Of a DNA stretch of 64,000 nt, positions 1-8,511 are shown one piece after another; the stretch's first letter is position 1; the number at the start of each line of letters is the position of its first letter. The DNA is from Thaumasiovibrio sp043421945 (lineage in GTDB: Bacteria; Pseudomonadota; Gammaproteobacteria; Enterobacterales; Vibrionaceae): assembly GCA_043421945.1 (NCBI GenBank), contig JBHOGO010000001.1, forward strand, positions 166,955-230,954, in the 5' to 3' direction. Both the position numbers and the translations under genes were made by a program. The notes under the pieces were generated by a model that was not told the DNA's origin, did no database searches, and saw only the letters and a program-made list of their open reading frames with translations.

Positions 1-1026
1 GCCGTTGAAAAAGCGACATTCCTCAACCACAAACAACTGCTCAAAAAGAAAGTAGCCTACTGTTTCTGTGGTGTGACGGCGTTCTGAATCGCGATCCACA
101 TCCTCATCGGACTGAAAGCTGGCTCTATCTTGCTCTATTCGACAGCGCCTTAACCAACCGCCGTTATTCCCCGATCGAGTATTCTTATTTGCAATGAGAA
201 TAGGGATAGTCGTGAAGCTTTCCGAGTAGTCCGCATAAGAAGCACACCCATCGGTCACAGGAGAACCTCCCCCTAAAGTATTCTCTGTACGCTTACTGCC
301 GATCACAAACTTCGCCCCCCCCAACTCACCACTTCCGTAAGAGGCGATGAAAGCAATCGTTTCTTCCTCTTGAGGGTAATTTCGATCTGCTCGTGATTCC
401 CAGCCACTCACTTCACTCATCTCTAAAGCGAGATCAAAATGAGTACGATTAACACCTTTGACTGCTGACGTCTGCCAAAAGTCAGCACCATTTTCCGTTG
501 TCTGAATTTGATGCAGCACACCTGGCGTGACACCATTATTAAAATTACTGCCCCCATGAGAAGTATAAAAGACCTCCTCCCACCCCCGAGCATGAGCGGC
601 AACAGGAGGGGCATAGTTTGCCTGATACTGATTAGTCTCTACGCTGCCGACAATGAACTGGACGTTATTATCTAACAAGGCAACGCCCTCTTCTGAGACG
701 ATGTAATCAATCAGCAGCATCGGCTCTTCATCCAAGTTAGGATTAGCACGATTCGGGGCTATCATTTGTTGAAAAGTCACTGCCGTTGTCGAAACAGATA
801 AAACCCGCAATGAAGACGGTGTATCATCTTCGTTACTATCAGTGACGGTATCCATCAGAAAAACACGCGGCGCGACGGTATATGTCTTTTCAAAAGTCAG
901 GGTGCAAGGCACATTAATACATTCATTTGCTACAGTTTCCGCCTGCACATCATAACGCCCAAATTCAAATGTCAGCGCATAGACATTGAAAGTAAGCACC
1001 GATAAAAACAGCATTATCCAACGCAT
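1..1026 (-). CDS. mshQ: MshQ, MSHA biogenesis protein (5' part only, runs off the left edge)
   Basis: The reading frame is open from an ATG at 1024-1026 to the window edge (342 codons) and continues beyond it. The first residues, MRWIMLFLSVLTFNVYA, form a signal peptide. The rest reads as a secreted, cysteine-containing, beta-rich protein, and a stretch close to the left edge (WLRRCRIEQDRASFQSDEDV) resembles the repeated surface module of MshQ-like proteins. The ATG overlaps the mshP stop in TAATG, so translation is probably coupled. MshQ is the large last gene of the MSHA locus in Vibrio. It is exported, and its precise role in the pilus is not established. Identity rests on position, signal peptide and sequence style. 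Confidence 0.8.
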   Translation of the reverse strand, partial: MRWIMLFLSVLTFNVYALTFEFGRYDVQAETVANECINVPCTLTFEKTYTVAPRVFLMDTVTDSNEDDTPSSLRVLSVSTTAVTFQQMIAPNRANPNLDEEPMLLIDYIVSEEGVALLDNNVQFIVGSVETNQYQANYAPPVAAHARGWEEVFYTSHGGSNFNNGVTPGVLHQIQTTENGADFWQTSAVKGVNRTHFDLALEMSEVSGWESRADRNYPQEEETIAFIASYGSGELGGAKFVIGSKRTENTLGGGSPVTDGCASYADYSESFTTIPILIANKNTRSGNNGGWLRRCRIEQDRASFQSDEDVDRDSERRHTTETVGYFLFEQLFVVEECRFFNG

Positions 1027-1553
1027 TAATTTAACTCCTTCGCCATGACTTCTTGCACTCGACTGACCTGATTTTTGCCTGAGCTGCATGACCCTGTACT
1101 TTCAAGAAAATAGAAGGTCGTTTGCGCGCCGGAAACTAAGTCTATCGTTTGACTGGTACACGAAACGCTCGTTGAACAGCCTTGATCGCCAATGGTTGTA
1201 TTACTAACGATTGTTGACGTGCAAACCGTGCCTAATGCGCTACTACTATTCAGTGGAAACAAACGCTGTAGAGCAACTTCATTACCAGAATGCGCTGCTA
1301 GCCAAGCACGGGCACCTAATACTTCAAGCGTCGTCGTGTCTTGATTTGACCAACCAATTCGAGACAGTCCCATCGCCATAAAGCTCATCACGACTAAAAC
1401 AAAAATAACAACAACCAGCACGCTACCACGCTGATTCATGGGGCGGTTTGAGAATTGCCCAGGTGCTTGAAGTACGCACTGTTGTTCGTGCTGGCACGTA
1501 TATCTGCACACCCGTTTGCTTTGCCTTTCTACTAGGGACAACTTACATAACAT
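1026..1553 (-). CDS. mshP: MshP, PilX-like minor pilin protein of the MSHA pilus
   Basis: The protein has 175 residues if translation starts at 1553, where AGGTG lies 5 nt upstream, inside the end of mshO. The typical PilX/MshP signature, MNQRGSVLVVVIFVLVVM, begins only at residue 39, with a possible ATG at 1437-1439 that has no visible ribosome site. The hydrophobic helix (about residues 43-62) would sit in the inner membrane or be packed in the pilus. The remainder is Ser/Thr-rich with several cysteines. It overlaps mshO by 11 bp and mshQ by 1 bp, so it is part of a coupled minor-pilin group. The 38-residue amino-terminal extension, with four cysteines, is unusual and may or may not be translated. 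Confidence 0.82.
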   Translation of the reverse strand: MLCKLSLVERQSKRVCRYTCQHEQQCVLQAPGQFSNRPMNQRGSVLVVVIFVLVVMSFMAMGLSRIGWSNQDTTTLEVLGARAWLAAHSGNEVALQRLFPLNSSSALGTVCTSTIVSNTTIGDQGCSTSVSCTSQTIDLVSGAQTTFYFLESTGSCSSGKNQVSRVQEVMAKELN

Positions 1554-2280
1554 TTAGCACCTGCACACTATGGTTAAACTTAGCGACTTCCCCTGTGCGG
1601 GCATCCTGCATCTCCAAATAGAAATTAACCAATCCGTTGCTATTCAAGCCTCCTCCTTCAACACTAAATGCAGCACTCACTACATCCCGACTCAACACCG
1701 GTACATCATCACTAATAACAGTTCCTTCTCCCATTCTGACTAAAGTGTAGTCAGCACTGCGATAGCAAAAGGTGACTTGTTCAGCAAATAGATACACACG
1801 TTCAGCGGGTGACGCTGTAGACACCGAGCCCGAAGTAGAGAGTGTAATGGCCGACGTAGCACTCGCCGTGCTTCCTGCCCCACTGACGGTAGGCGCTGTC
1901 GTAAACTGCGTCGGTAATCCAAAGCCAATCGCAATCCCTGCGCCATCAACCATCGCTTCATCCATCCAGATATCACTGTCTCCAGGGCGGGCAACAACAT
2001 CGATAGCCTGCGAGGTAATTGACGTATAGAAGCCCGACAAAAAGTTCGGGTAAAAGCTAATACAGTTATTTGAATCAACTTCCAGGCTATTGGGAACGGC
2101 ATGACGGATTTCTTGAGACATTCTTGCTATCACAAAGCGCGCTTTGGTTTGCAGGCGCTCACGCTGAACGGTACTGACATAGCCATCAGCTCCTAGGGAG
2201 ATAAACCCCGTAATCGCAAGAGATAAAATAGAGAGAACAATCAAAGTGACGACGAGCTCTATTAATGTAAATCCCTTCAT
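1543..2280 (-). CDS. mshO: MshO, PilW-like minor pilin
   Basis: A type IV prepilin-like protein. The leader MKG is followed by FTLIELVVTLIVLSILSLAI, with the conserved Glu at mature position 5 and processing expected after the Gly by the prepilin peptidase. The globular part of about 220 residues resembles MshO/PilW and includes a Cys pair region. The ATG at 2278-2280 overlaps the mshD stop (TGATG) and has GGAG 9 nt upstream. A TTG one codon earlier is a weaker alternative. It lies in the C-D-O-P order of minor pilins and is predicted to help initiate or cap the pilus. Confidence 0.88.
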   Translation of the reverse strand: MKGFTLIELVVTLIVLSILSLAITGFISLGADGYVSTVQRERLQTKARFVIARMSQEIRHAVPNSLEVDSNNCISFYPNFLSGFYTSITSQAIDVVARPGDSDIWMDEAMVDGAGIAIGFGLPTQFTTAPTVSGAGSTASATSAITLSTSGSVSTASPAERVYLFAEQVTFCYRSADYTLVRMGEGTVISDDVPVLSRDVVSAAFSVEGGGLNSNGLVNFYLEMQDARTGEVAKFNHSVQVLNVM

Positions 2281-3023
2281 CAATAGTTACTCCGATAAGC
2301 GACAAATTCATAGTCGCCATACTGCTCTGTTAAGACAGTCACCGTAATACGCTTATGCTCTGTTTGAGTGGCAGAGGCTGAACCGGCGAACCCTGAGCCG
2401 GCAGTATAAGATTCATAAAATACATCAATCACCACCGCAAAATTCGCGTAGTCAGAGTCACTGGCCCCGGGCAGTAACTCGACAATGTCACCACGTGATA
2501 AATAAGGTGAGCAAAGCGTCGTGCTCCCCCAACAACCTAGATCAGGGGTGCTACCGTCGGGGTTAAGTAGGTAGCTATCAACCGCAGTAAAACTCGCCGT
2601 GCCTGAAGAAACTGTAGGGGCTTCAGAAAGCGTTGTGCCAAACGCAGCGGGTAAATTACAAACTCGATAGGCGCTCTCACCACAACGATATTGAGAGCTG
2701 GGATCAGACTGTTGATCAAACATCCGCCCTAAGATTTCTCCCATCACTGCGTTGCCTAACGCAGACGCTCTCGCTTGGTAATAAGGGATGGCTGACTTTT
2801 CAACTTGAGGAAACAGAAACTGACTAAGCACCAACATCGCAAAAGAGAGTGTCACCATAGCGATGATACTCTCTATCAGCGTAAAGCCTTTAGCTCGAGA
2901 AGCGAAGCGGTGCTGGCCTTGTTGGTGCTTATTGAGCTTATTGAGCTTATTGCTCCGATAGTGTTTATCACGTAGCAGGTGAATAGAGAGATGATGGTTT
3001 TGGTTAGAAGTTTTCACACACAT
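2280..3023 (-). CDS. mshD: MshD, PilV-like minor pilin
   Basis: A prepilin-like protein with FTLIESIIAMVTLSFAML after a long leader. The class III-like signature begins near residue 46 (AKG|FTLIES). The ATG at 3021-3023 is preceded by AAGAAGG about 8 nt upstream, so I prefer it to frame-compatible starts at 3053 and 3068. It overlaps mshC by 20 bp. The leader is basic and Asn/Gln-rich and contains a small LNKLNK duplication encoded by a short tandem DNA repeat. The globular domain has four or more cysteines. Expected role: a minor pilin in the MSHA tip or initiation complex. Confidence 0.85.
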   Translation of the reverse strand: MCVKTSNQNHHLSIHLLRDKHYRSNKLNKLNKHQQGQHRFASRAKGFTLIESIIAMVTLSFAMLVLSQFLFPQVEKSAIPYYQARASALGNAVMGEILGRMFDQQSDPSSQYRCGESAYRVCNLPAAFGTTLSEAPTVSSGTASFTAVDSYLLNPDGSTPDLGCWGSTTLCSPYLSRGDIVELLPGASDSDYANFAVVIDVFYESYTAGSGFAGSASATQTEHKRITVTVLTEQYGDYEFVAYRSNY

Positions 3024-3594
3024 CAATGAACCCTTCTTGATTAATACAGACATCGAGATTGGTCTCACCAGAAAATCGATATCGACAGATTTGATTTGGG
3101 TCGATCAACAACGCATTGCCACCGCAAACTCGCTGTTGAATTCGCTCGGCACCTGATACTTGAATTTGAATAGGACGCCCAAGGAGATCAAAGAAGAGCG
3201 AGGCACTATCGTCTGAGAGTCCCTGCTGGACAGAGAAGTTCACACCACTATCAGTACTCGTTAAAAAATCACTGCTATCGTAGCAATCTGTCAATGTACC
3301 ACCAATATCGACGGATTCCGGGCTACCAAAGCGCGAAGAGATCGCCACGATTCCTCGACACTCAACTGCTCGTTGCTGCTCAGGCGATAAAAGGGTGTAT
3401 TCACGAAAAGCATCTAACTGCATCGAAGCAACTTGCAGTTGACGTAATATGGCAATGCCCTGATCGCGAGCAATTTGGGTTTCGAAGGCACCCGTCCCCG
3501 CATAGCGAGAACGGGCCGTCACGGCGACAATACCAATAATCAAAATAACCACGATCAGCTCAATCACTGTAAAGCCAGCGTGGTTATTTTTCAT
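3004..3594 (-). CDS. mshC: MshC, minor pilin
   Basis: The protein has 196 residues. The leader MKNNHAG is followed by FTVIELIVVILIIGIVAV with Glu5, a classic type IV prepilin amino terminus. The globular domain carries several cysteines near the end (VCGGNALLIDPNQICRYRF, VCINQEG), able to form disulfide loops. It directly follows mshA with a 12-bp gap and overlaps mshD. The order A-C-D-O-P matches the MSHA minor pilin genes of V. cholerae. A role in nucleating assembly is inferred from the family. Confidence 0.87.
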   Translation of the reverse strand: MKNNHAGFTVIELIVVILIIGIVAVTARSRYAGTGAFETQIARDQGIAILRQLQVASMQLDAFREYTLLSPEQQRAVECRGIVAISSRFGSPESVDIGGTLTDCYDSSDFLTSTDSGVNFSVQQGLSDDSASLFFDLLGRPIQIQVSGAERIQQRVCGGNALLIDPNQICRYRFSGETNLDVCINQEGFIDVCENF

Positions 3595-3606
3595 TGGCTA
3601 TCTCAA

Positions 3607-4089
3607 TTATTTACACGCTTCAGGATCAACCGTCGCGGTGGCTGTTGCCCCCGAAGTCGCAGGCGGTGTATATGTTAAATAACACTCATTTGAAGCATAT
3701 GCGGCACTCGTTTCCGCAAATGTAATCCATACACTTGCAGTATTCACTGTTGGTGATGCAGGGGACACAATCGCCCAGTCATTTGAAAATCCTTCAATTG
3801 CTGCAGCAACACCCGATACTGTCGGGTCTGGATAACCATACACTATATTTATAGCATTAGTTCCAGTGCCTACAGTACCTGACGACGCATTTTCTAATCC
3901 TGCAATCGCAGACTTACCATATACAATTCCAGAAGCTCCGTTTATCGCGCCTTGTAAACCTTTTAGCGCCGAGTTTCTCGCATCCCCTTGTAAATTAAGG
4001 AATCTAGGCGCCGCTGTCACGGCTAGAATTCCCAAAATAACAATAACAACCACTAACTCAATCAGTGTAAAACCGCCTTGACGTTTCAT
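3607..4089 (-). CDS. mshA: MshA, major MSHA pilin
   Basis: The protein has 160 residues. The prepilin leader MKRQGG is followed by FTLIELVVVIVILGILAVTAAPRF, with Glu5 and processing expected after Gly6. The mature domain is small, Ala/Ser/Thr/Gly-rich and ends in a Cys pair (Cys in SNECYLTY and EACK) that would form the D-loop. GGAG lies 8 nt before the ATG. As the main fibre subunit it should be made in large amounts. In Vibrio the MSHA pilus mediates attachment to surfaces and chitin. It sits between mshB and mshC, as in V. cholerae. The variable region cannot be used to name a species by eye. Confidence 0.92.
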   Translation of the reverse strand: MKRQGGFTLIELVVVIVILGILAVTAAPRFLNLQGDARNSALKGLQGAINGASGIVYGKSAIAGLENASSGTVGTGTNAINIVYGYPDPTVSGVAAAIEGFSNDWAIVSPASPTVNTASVWITFAETSAAYASNECYLTYTPPATSGATATATVDPEACK

Positions 4090-4102
4090 CTTATAACTCC
4101 AT

Positions 4103-4729
4103 CTACTCTGCTAAATTGACCACAACACGGCCAAGGGCCGGCTCATAGGTAAAATTGTGTGCCCCAGTAAGGTTAGTGGGGGTATTGTTGGCCGAAGCCA
4201 TTTGGTAAAATGTACAAATATTACTCGACTCGGTTGTTGCTGCTAAATACTTGTGTTGGTTAGCGTCAAAGTCTGTGGATATCGCCGTCTGAGGAGGGTT
4301 TTGCATCAGCTCCGTCATCAAATCAACGCAGTCTGTATCAGCTATCGCTAACGTCGACCCTTCACCATCACTATTCGCGAGACCGAATGGGTACCCTGAA
4401 CGGATCGTCACATCTTCGTCGGACTCACTTTCATCCGTCAATTTCATATCCGTGCCATCATAGGCGACCACATAAAAGCCATTACCGTCTTGTGTTCTTC
4501 CGTTTGCCTCCCATTGCGCTCGAACTGACAACACCGCGGTAGCAAACCCACCGGCGACACCTTCAATACTCGATTTTTTAGCTTCATCAGTCACATCAAG
4601 AAAACGCGGCAATGCAGCGACTGCCAGCAAACCGATAACAACAATGACAATCACCAACTCAACCAAAGAAAAACCGCGCTCTTGTTGAGGGTTAAATTTT
4701 CCTGCCGTGACTTTGCGTATCCTCAGCAC
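4103..4729 (-). CDS. mshB: MshB, prepilin-like protein
   Basis: The protein has 208 residues and starts at a GTG (4727-4729) with AGAGG 5 nt upstream. The 19-residue leader ends in ERG, followed by FSLVELVIVIVVIGLLAVAALPRFLDVTDEAKK, close to MshA in its first 50 residues. The globular domain is acidic and Asn/Thr-rich, with two cysteines (DCVDL, NICTF). A 62-bp gap separates it from mshF, one of the few non-overlapping junctions in the locus. A promoter for the pilin genes could lie there, but I cannot identify one with confidence. Likely a minor pilin. Confidence 0.88.
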   Translation of the reverse strand: MLRIRKVTAGKFNPQQERGFSLVELVIVIVVIGLLAVAALPRFLDVTDEAKKSSIEGVAGGFATAVLSVRAQWEANGRTQDGNGFYVVAYDGTDMKLTDESESDEDVTIRSGYPFGLANSDGEGSTLAIADTDCVDLMTELMQNPPQTAISTDFDANQHKYLAATTESSNICTFYQMASANNTPTNLTGAHNFTYEPALGRVVVNLAE

Positions 4730-4791
4730 ATGAACCTCTTTCCATTCAATTCACTCAATGTAATTCAGCCCAGCAATATGTCCTCAGGGCG

Positions 4792-5265
4792 CTATAATGA
4801 CAAATCTTGCAACAAATTCAATGACATTGTGTCACCAATAAGTGAATACTCCAATGCCTTTTCATTACGAAAACGATAAATACATCGCAGCTTATTAACT
4901 TCCAGTATAGATTCTTCAATCTCTGGTTGCTCAGAAAAAACCGTATCGACTCCACGACTTAGCAATAGCCACGTTGAAAAACAATCAACATGGCCCTCAA
5001 GGGTGAGTTTATACGGCCAACCTCCTTGACTAAAAAACACATTGTCTTCTTCAAACAGCATTTTATTGGGACGCCCTGTAACCATCCACTGAGCCTTATA
5101 GGCATTAGCTGTATCTAACATGGTTCGTTGAGACATTTCATAGGCGGCTAATGTTGTCCGATCACGAATTTCAATCCAGCGCCAAAGCACCATCGCGATG
5201 ACACTTATCATCGATACCCACCAAATAGAGTATTTAATGAGTCCTTTGGTCGGATAATACGCCAT
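4792..5265 (-). CDS. mshF: MshF, MSHA biogenesis protein
   Basis: The protein has 157 residues from the ATG at 5263-5265, which has AAAGGTGG about 8 nt upstream and lies 2 nt after the mshG stop. An upstream in-frame start at 5301 would overlap mshG and is less likely. The sequence has one amino-terminal membrane helix (about residues 9-30, KYSIWWVSMISVIAMVLWRW) followed by a periplasmic domain with a Cys pair. It resembles the poorly characterised MshF of Vibrio. Position between mshG and mshB supports the call. The function is unknown beyond the pilus context. Confidence 0.82.
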   Translation of the reverse strand: MAYYPTKGLIKYSIWWVSMISVIAMVLWRWIEIRDRTTLAAYEMSQRTMLDTANAYKAQWMVTGRPNKMLFEEDNVFFSQGGWPYKLTLEGHVDCFSTWLLLSRGVDTVFSEQPEIEESILEVNKLRCIYRFRNEKALEYSLIGDTMSLNLLQDLSL

Positions 5266-5267
5266 CA

Positions 5268-6497
5268 CTAGCCACCTTTCGCGATATCGAGCATGTCCCA
5301 CATAGGAAGAAATATTCCCAAAGCAAGCAGTAACACCATCCCTGCCACAACGGCCAACAGTATTGGCTCAATACGTGCTGTCAGCGTTTTTAGGTCATAA
5401 TCCACTTCACGATCATAAAAATCGGCAACTTCGAGCAACAGCTCATCGATTTGCCCCGTTTCTTCACCAACGGCTATCATTTGTTGAACCAGTGGTGTAA
5501 ATACCCCACTGTTATTCGCGGTTACCGTCATACTCGACCCCGCTTCTATCGCCGTTTTCATCCCCATCAGTTTCAATTCCAAGAATCGGTTTCCCAATGC
5601 TTCTGCTGACAACTGGATCGACTGATTAAGCGGGACACCAGCTTTCAGCATTAAGGAAAAGCTACGTGCAAAACGAGACAGTTGGGCCCTATTTACAATA
5701 TCGCCAACAATCGGAACCTTTAAGCGCCACAAGTCCCACCGCTCTCGACCGGAATCAGTACCTACCCACATACGAGTGGCTATCGCAGCACCAAACATAC
5801 TGGCAATCATCCAATACCAATAATTAACAAAGAAGTCTGACATCCCTATCAAAATCTTAGTCGGCAACGGTAAGTCCATACCAAACTTTGAAAACATCGA
5901 TGAAAACTGTGGGATCACCTTTAAATTCAATACCACTAGAGCAATAAAAATGGCACTCAGTACAAAAATCGGATATCGCATGGCTGATTTAATCCGCCGT
6001 CGCGTCTCCATCTCTTGTTCAAAGTAATTGGCAAGTTGTAACAACGCCTCTTCTAGACGACCAGTACTTTCACCCACAGCGACCATCGAGACAAACAACT
6101 CAGAAAACACCCGCGGATGAGCACGCAATGATGATGAAAAATTACGCCCATTAGTCAGATCGCTGTGTACTTTATCGAGCGTTTCAGCAAGAAGCTTATG
6201 TGTTGTACTCTGCGATAGCCCACGGATAGCGCGCAATAAAGGAACACCAGCTCTGGTTAAGCTGTACATCTGCCGACAAAAAATCACGAGCGGCTCTAAT
6301 GCTATCGGTGCCTTCAGTAACTCACCGATGTCCATGTTCAGAGCACCAGAACTAGACTGACGGCCAGCAGTGACGCTAAGAGGGATAACCCCCTGACGCA
6401 TCAAAGCTTCTACTGCCGCATCTTGATTGCTTGCATCTACCTGCCCTTTAACTTCTTTGCCAGAAGCAGAGCGACCACGATAATTAAAAATCGCCAT
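5268..6497 (-). CDS. mshG: MshG, inner-membrane platform protein (GspF/PilC family)
   Basis: The protein has 409 residues, normal for the GspF/PilC family. Two T2SSF domains are visible (about residues 75-195 and 275-400), each ending in a hydrophobic stretch, with three membrane helices in total (around 175-195, 225-245 and 380-400). Motifs such as FCRQMYSLTRAGVPLLRAI and FARSFSLMLKAGVPLNQSI mark the paired domains. The protein spans the inner membrane and couples the MshE motor to pilin addition. It lies 11 bp downstream of mshE in the same operon. Confidence 0.93.
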   Translation of the reverse strand: MAIFNYRGRSASGKEVKGQVDASNQDAAVEALMRQGVIPLSVTAGRQSSSGALNMDIGELLKAPIALEPLVIFCRQMYSLTRAGVPLLRAIRGLSQSTTHKLLAETLDKVHSDLTNGRNFSSSLRAHPRVFSELFVSMVAVGESTGRLEEALLQLANYFEQEMETRRRIKSAMRYPIFVLSAIFIALVVLNLKVIPQFSSMFSKFGMDLPLPTKILIGMSDFFVNYWYWMIASMFGAAIATRMWVGTDSGRERWDLWRLKVPIVGDIVNRAQLSRFARSFSLMLKAGVPLNQSIQLSAEALGNRFLELKLMGMKTAIEAGSSMTVTANNSGVFTPLVQQMIAVGEETGQIDELLLEVADFYDREVDYDLKTLTARIEPILLAVVAGMVLLLALGIFLPMWDMLDIAKGG

Positions 6498-6508
6498 GAC
6501 TTATCACT

Positions 6509-8506
6509 CTATTCCCAGTCAAACTTATTGCTTGGTGCGGGGGTATCAGACTCTTCCAACTTGATCGTTACCGATTGTTCAGAAATCACCCGTGAGGAAT
6601 CGGATTCAAGTGACGAGACGCTTGATGATGGGCGAGATAGAAGTGACTCAGACATCAATGTAGCAGCCTGCGAATCAGTGGCAGTGGTCAATTCCGATGT
6701 CACTCGATGAGGTTCAATAAGCGCTTCAGTGACGGTGCTCAAGCCACTCTCTAGTTCCGGTAAGCTATCATCTACAATCGGTATCGCATCACTCGCGCTG
6801 TGCATTTCCCCTTCACCAAGTTGCATCACTTCTTCTAGAGTCGTTTTCCCCTGCATAGCAAGCTCCATCGCACACTCAAGAAGAGGTTTATAGCCTTCAC
6901 TAACACGGGCTTTTTGCGCAAATTTAACCGCATCGTTGCCACGTAGCGCATCCATCATATCCACATCCATTTCGAGTAACTCGAAGACGCCAATTCGTCC
7001 TTTGTAACCCGTAAGATTGCAGTTCTGGCAACCACTGCCGCGCTGAAAAGTATGTTGTTGCAAATGAGAAAAGCGACTGCGAATCCAGCTTGATTGTAAC
7101 TTGTCGGGCTTATCATCACGCTGACAGTCTGGGCAAATACGCCTAACGAGTCGCTGTGCCAGCACTGCACGAACGGAGCTAGCGACAAGATAACCAGGCG
7201 CATTCATATCAATCATACGCAAGGCACTATCAATCGCATCATTGGTATGGAGGGTCGAAAGAACAAGGTGACCGGTTAACGCGGCTCTCAAACCAATTTC
7301 AACGGTTTCTTCATCACGCATCTCCCCCACCAAGATGACATCAGGATCCTGACGTAAGAAGGTTCGAAGTACTTTAGAAAAAGTTAAGCCTATCTTGGCA
7401 TTAACCTGCACCTGATTGATCCGAGGGAGTCGGTACTCAACAGGATCCTCTGCAGTAATGATCTTTTTCTGGGGCTTATTTAATTCACTCAATGCACCAT
7501 ATAGTGTTGTTGTCTTACCCGACCCAGTCGGGCCCGTCACGAGAATCATCCCATGCGGGCGGCGTAGCTGACGACGCATCCGATCCAGAATATGTACGGG
7601 CATCCCAACTTCATCGAGGCTTAAGATCCCCGCTGATTGGTCCAATAAACGCATCACAACCGCTTCGCCATACTCTGTCGGTAACGTCGAAATACGCACA
7701 TCGACCGAGTGCCCTCTCGCGGTCACATTGAAACGACCATCTTGCGGTAAACGTTTTTCTGAAATATCCAGTCCACTCATTAACTTCAGTCGAAGTACCA
7801 ATGCGGATGCTGCATTTACTTCATTTAATAATGTTTCATGAAGCAAGCCATCCACACGCTGTCGAATCCGCAACGTGTCTTTATCTGGCTCAATATGAAT
7901 ATCTGACGCCCCCACCTGAACGGCATCTTCAAACAGCGAGTTAATGAGCTTAACAACCGTAACATCGTCATCATCATTATCACTTAACGCACCGAAGCTA
8001 AAATCTGTCGATGCATCGACTTGGTGCTCGGCTTGCAGCTGTTCTGCAAATGAGAGGATCTCTTTGGTACGACGATAATAGCGATCAAAGGCTTGAATCA
8101 GATCACTTTCCGAGGCGATAACGAGATCTATATCGTACTGGCGCAGTTGGGCAAGCAGATCTTCTTGCGCACCAAGATCCGCAGGATCACTCATTGCAAC
8201 CCGCAGCGCTTCTCCGTTATAGCCGACCACAAGCGCACGTAAGCGGCGTGCATGTACCTCGGGTAAGAGCTGAACGGCATCAACATCAACACCAAATCGG
8301 CTAAGGTCGATAAGAGGCACACTAAGCTGCTCAGACAAGAAGGACAGCATCTGATCTTCATTGATAAAACCTAGCTGAATTAAGGTATCACCAAGTTTTC
8401 GTCCTGAACCACGTTGTGCATCAAGGGCATGTTGTAGCTGCTGCTCATTAATGACATTCTCTTCAACCAACAGATCACCGAGGCGTTTTCGTAACTTAAT
8501 CGCCAT
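6509..8506 (-). CDS. mshE: MshE, c-di-GMP-binding pilus extension ATPase (PilB/GspE family)
   Basis: The protein has 665 residues. The first 70 contain two MshEN motifs (RLGDLLVEEN..INEQQL and KLGDTLIQLG..INEDQM), the known c-di-GMP site of V. cholerae MshE. The ATPase core follows with Walker A GPTGSGKT near residue 325, the Asp box, Walker B (DPDVILVGEMRD) and a CxxC...CxxC zinc motif (CPDC, CQNC). Hydrolysis powers MSHA extension from the cytoplasm. The core ends near residue 575, about where the family normally stops. A further 90 residues form an acidic, Ser/Thr-rich, low-complexity tail of unknown role. MshN lies 5 bp upstream and MshG 11 bp downstream. Confidence 0.95.
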   Translation of the reverse strand: MAIKLRKRLGDLLVEENVINEQQLQHALDAQRGSGRKLGDTLIQLGFINEDQMLSFLSEQLSVPLIDLSRFGVDVDAVQLLPEVHARRLRALVVGYNGEALRVAMSDPADLGAQEDLLAQLRQYDIDLVIASESDLIQAFDRYYRRTKEILSFAEQLQAEHQVDASTDFSFGALSDNDDDDVTVVKLINSLFEDAVQVGASDIHIEPDKDTLRIRQRVDGLLHETLLNEVNAASALVLRLKLMSGLDISEKRLPQDGRFNVTARGHSVDVRISTLPTEYGEAVVMRLLDQSAGILSLDEVGMPVHILDRMRRQLRRPHGMILVTGPTGSGKTTTLYGALSELNKPQKKIITAEDPVEYRLPRINQVQVNAKIGLTFSKVLRTFLRQDPDVILVGEMRDEETVEIGLRAALTGHLVLSTLHTNDAIDSALRMIDMNAPGYLVASSVRAVLAQRLVRRICPDCQRDDKPDKLQSSWIRSRFSHLQQHTFQRGSGCQNCNLTGYKGRIGVFELLEMDVDMMDALRGNDAVKFAQKARVSEGYKPLLECAMELAMQGKTTLEEVMQLGEGEMHSASDAIPIVDDSLPELESGLSTVTEALIEPHRVTSELTTATDSQAATLMSESLLSRPSSSVSSLESDSSRVISEQSVTIKLEESDTPAPSNKFDWE

Positions 8507-8511
8507 CTTCG

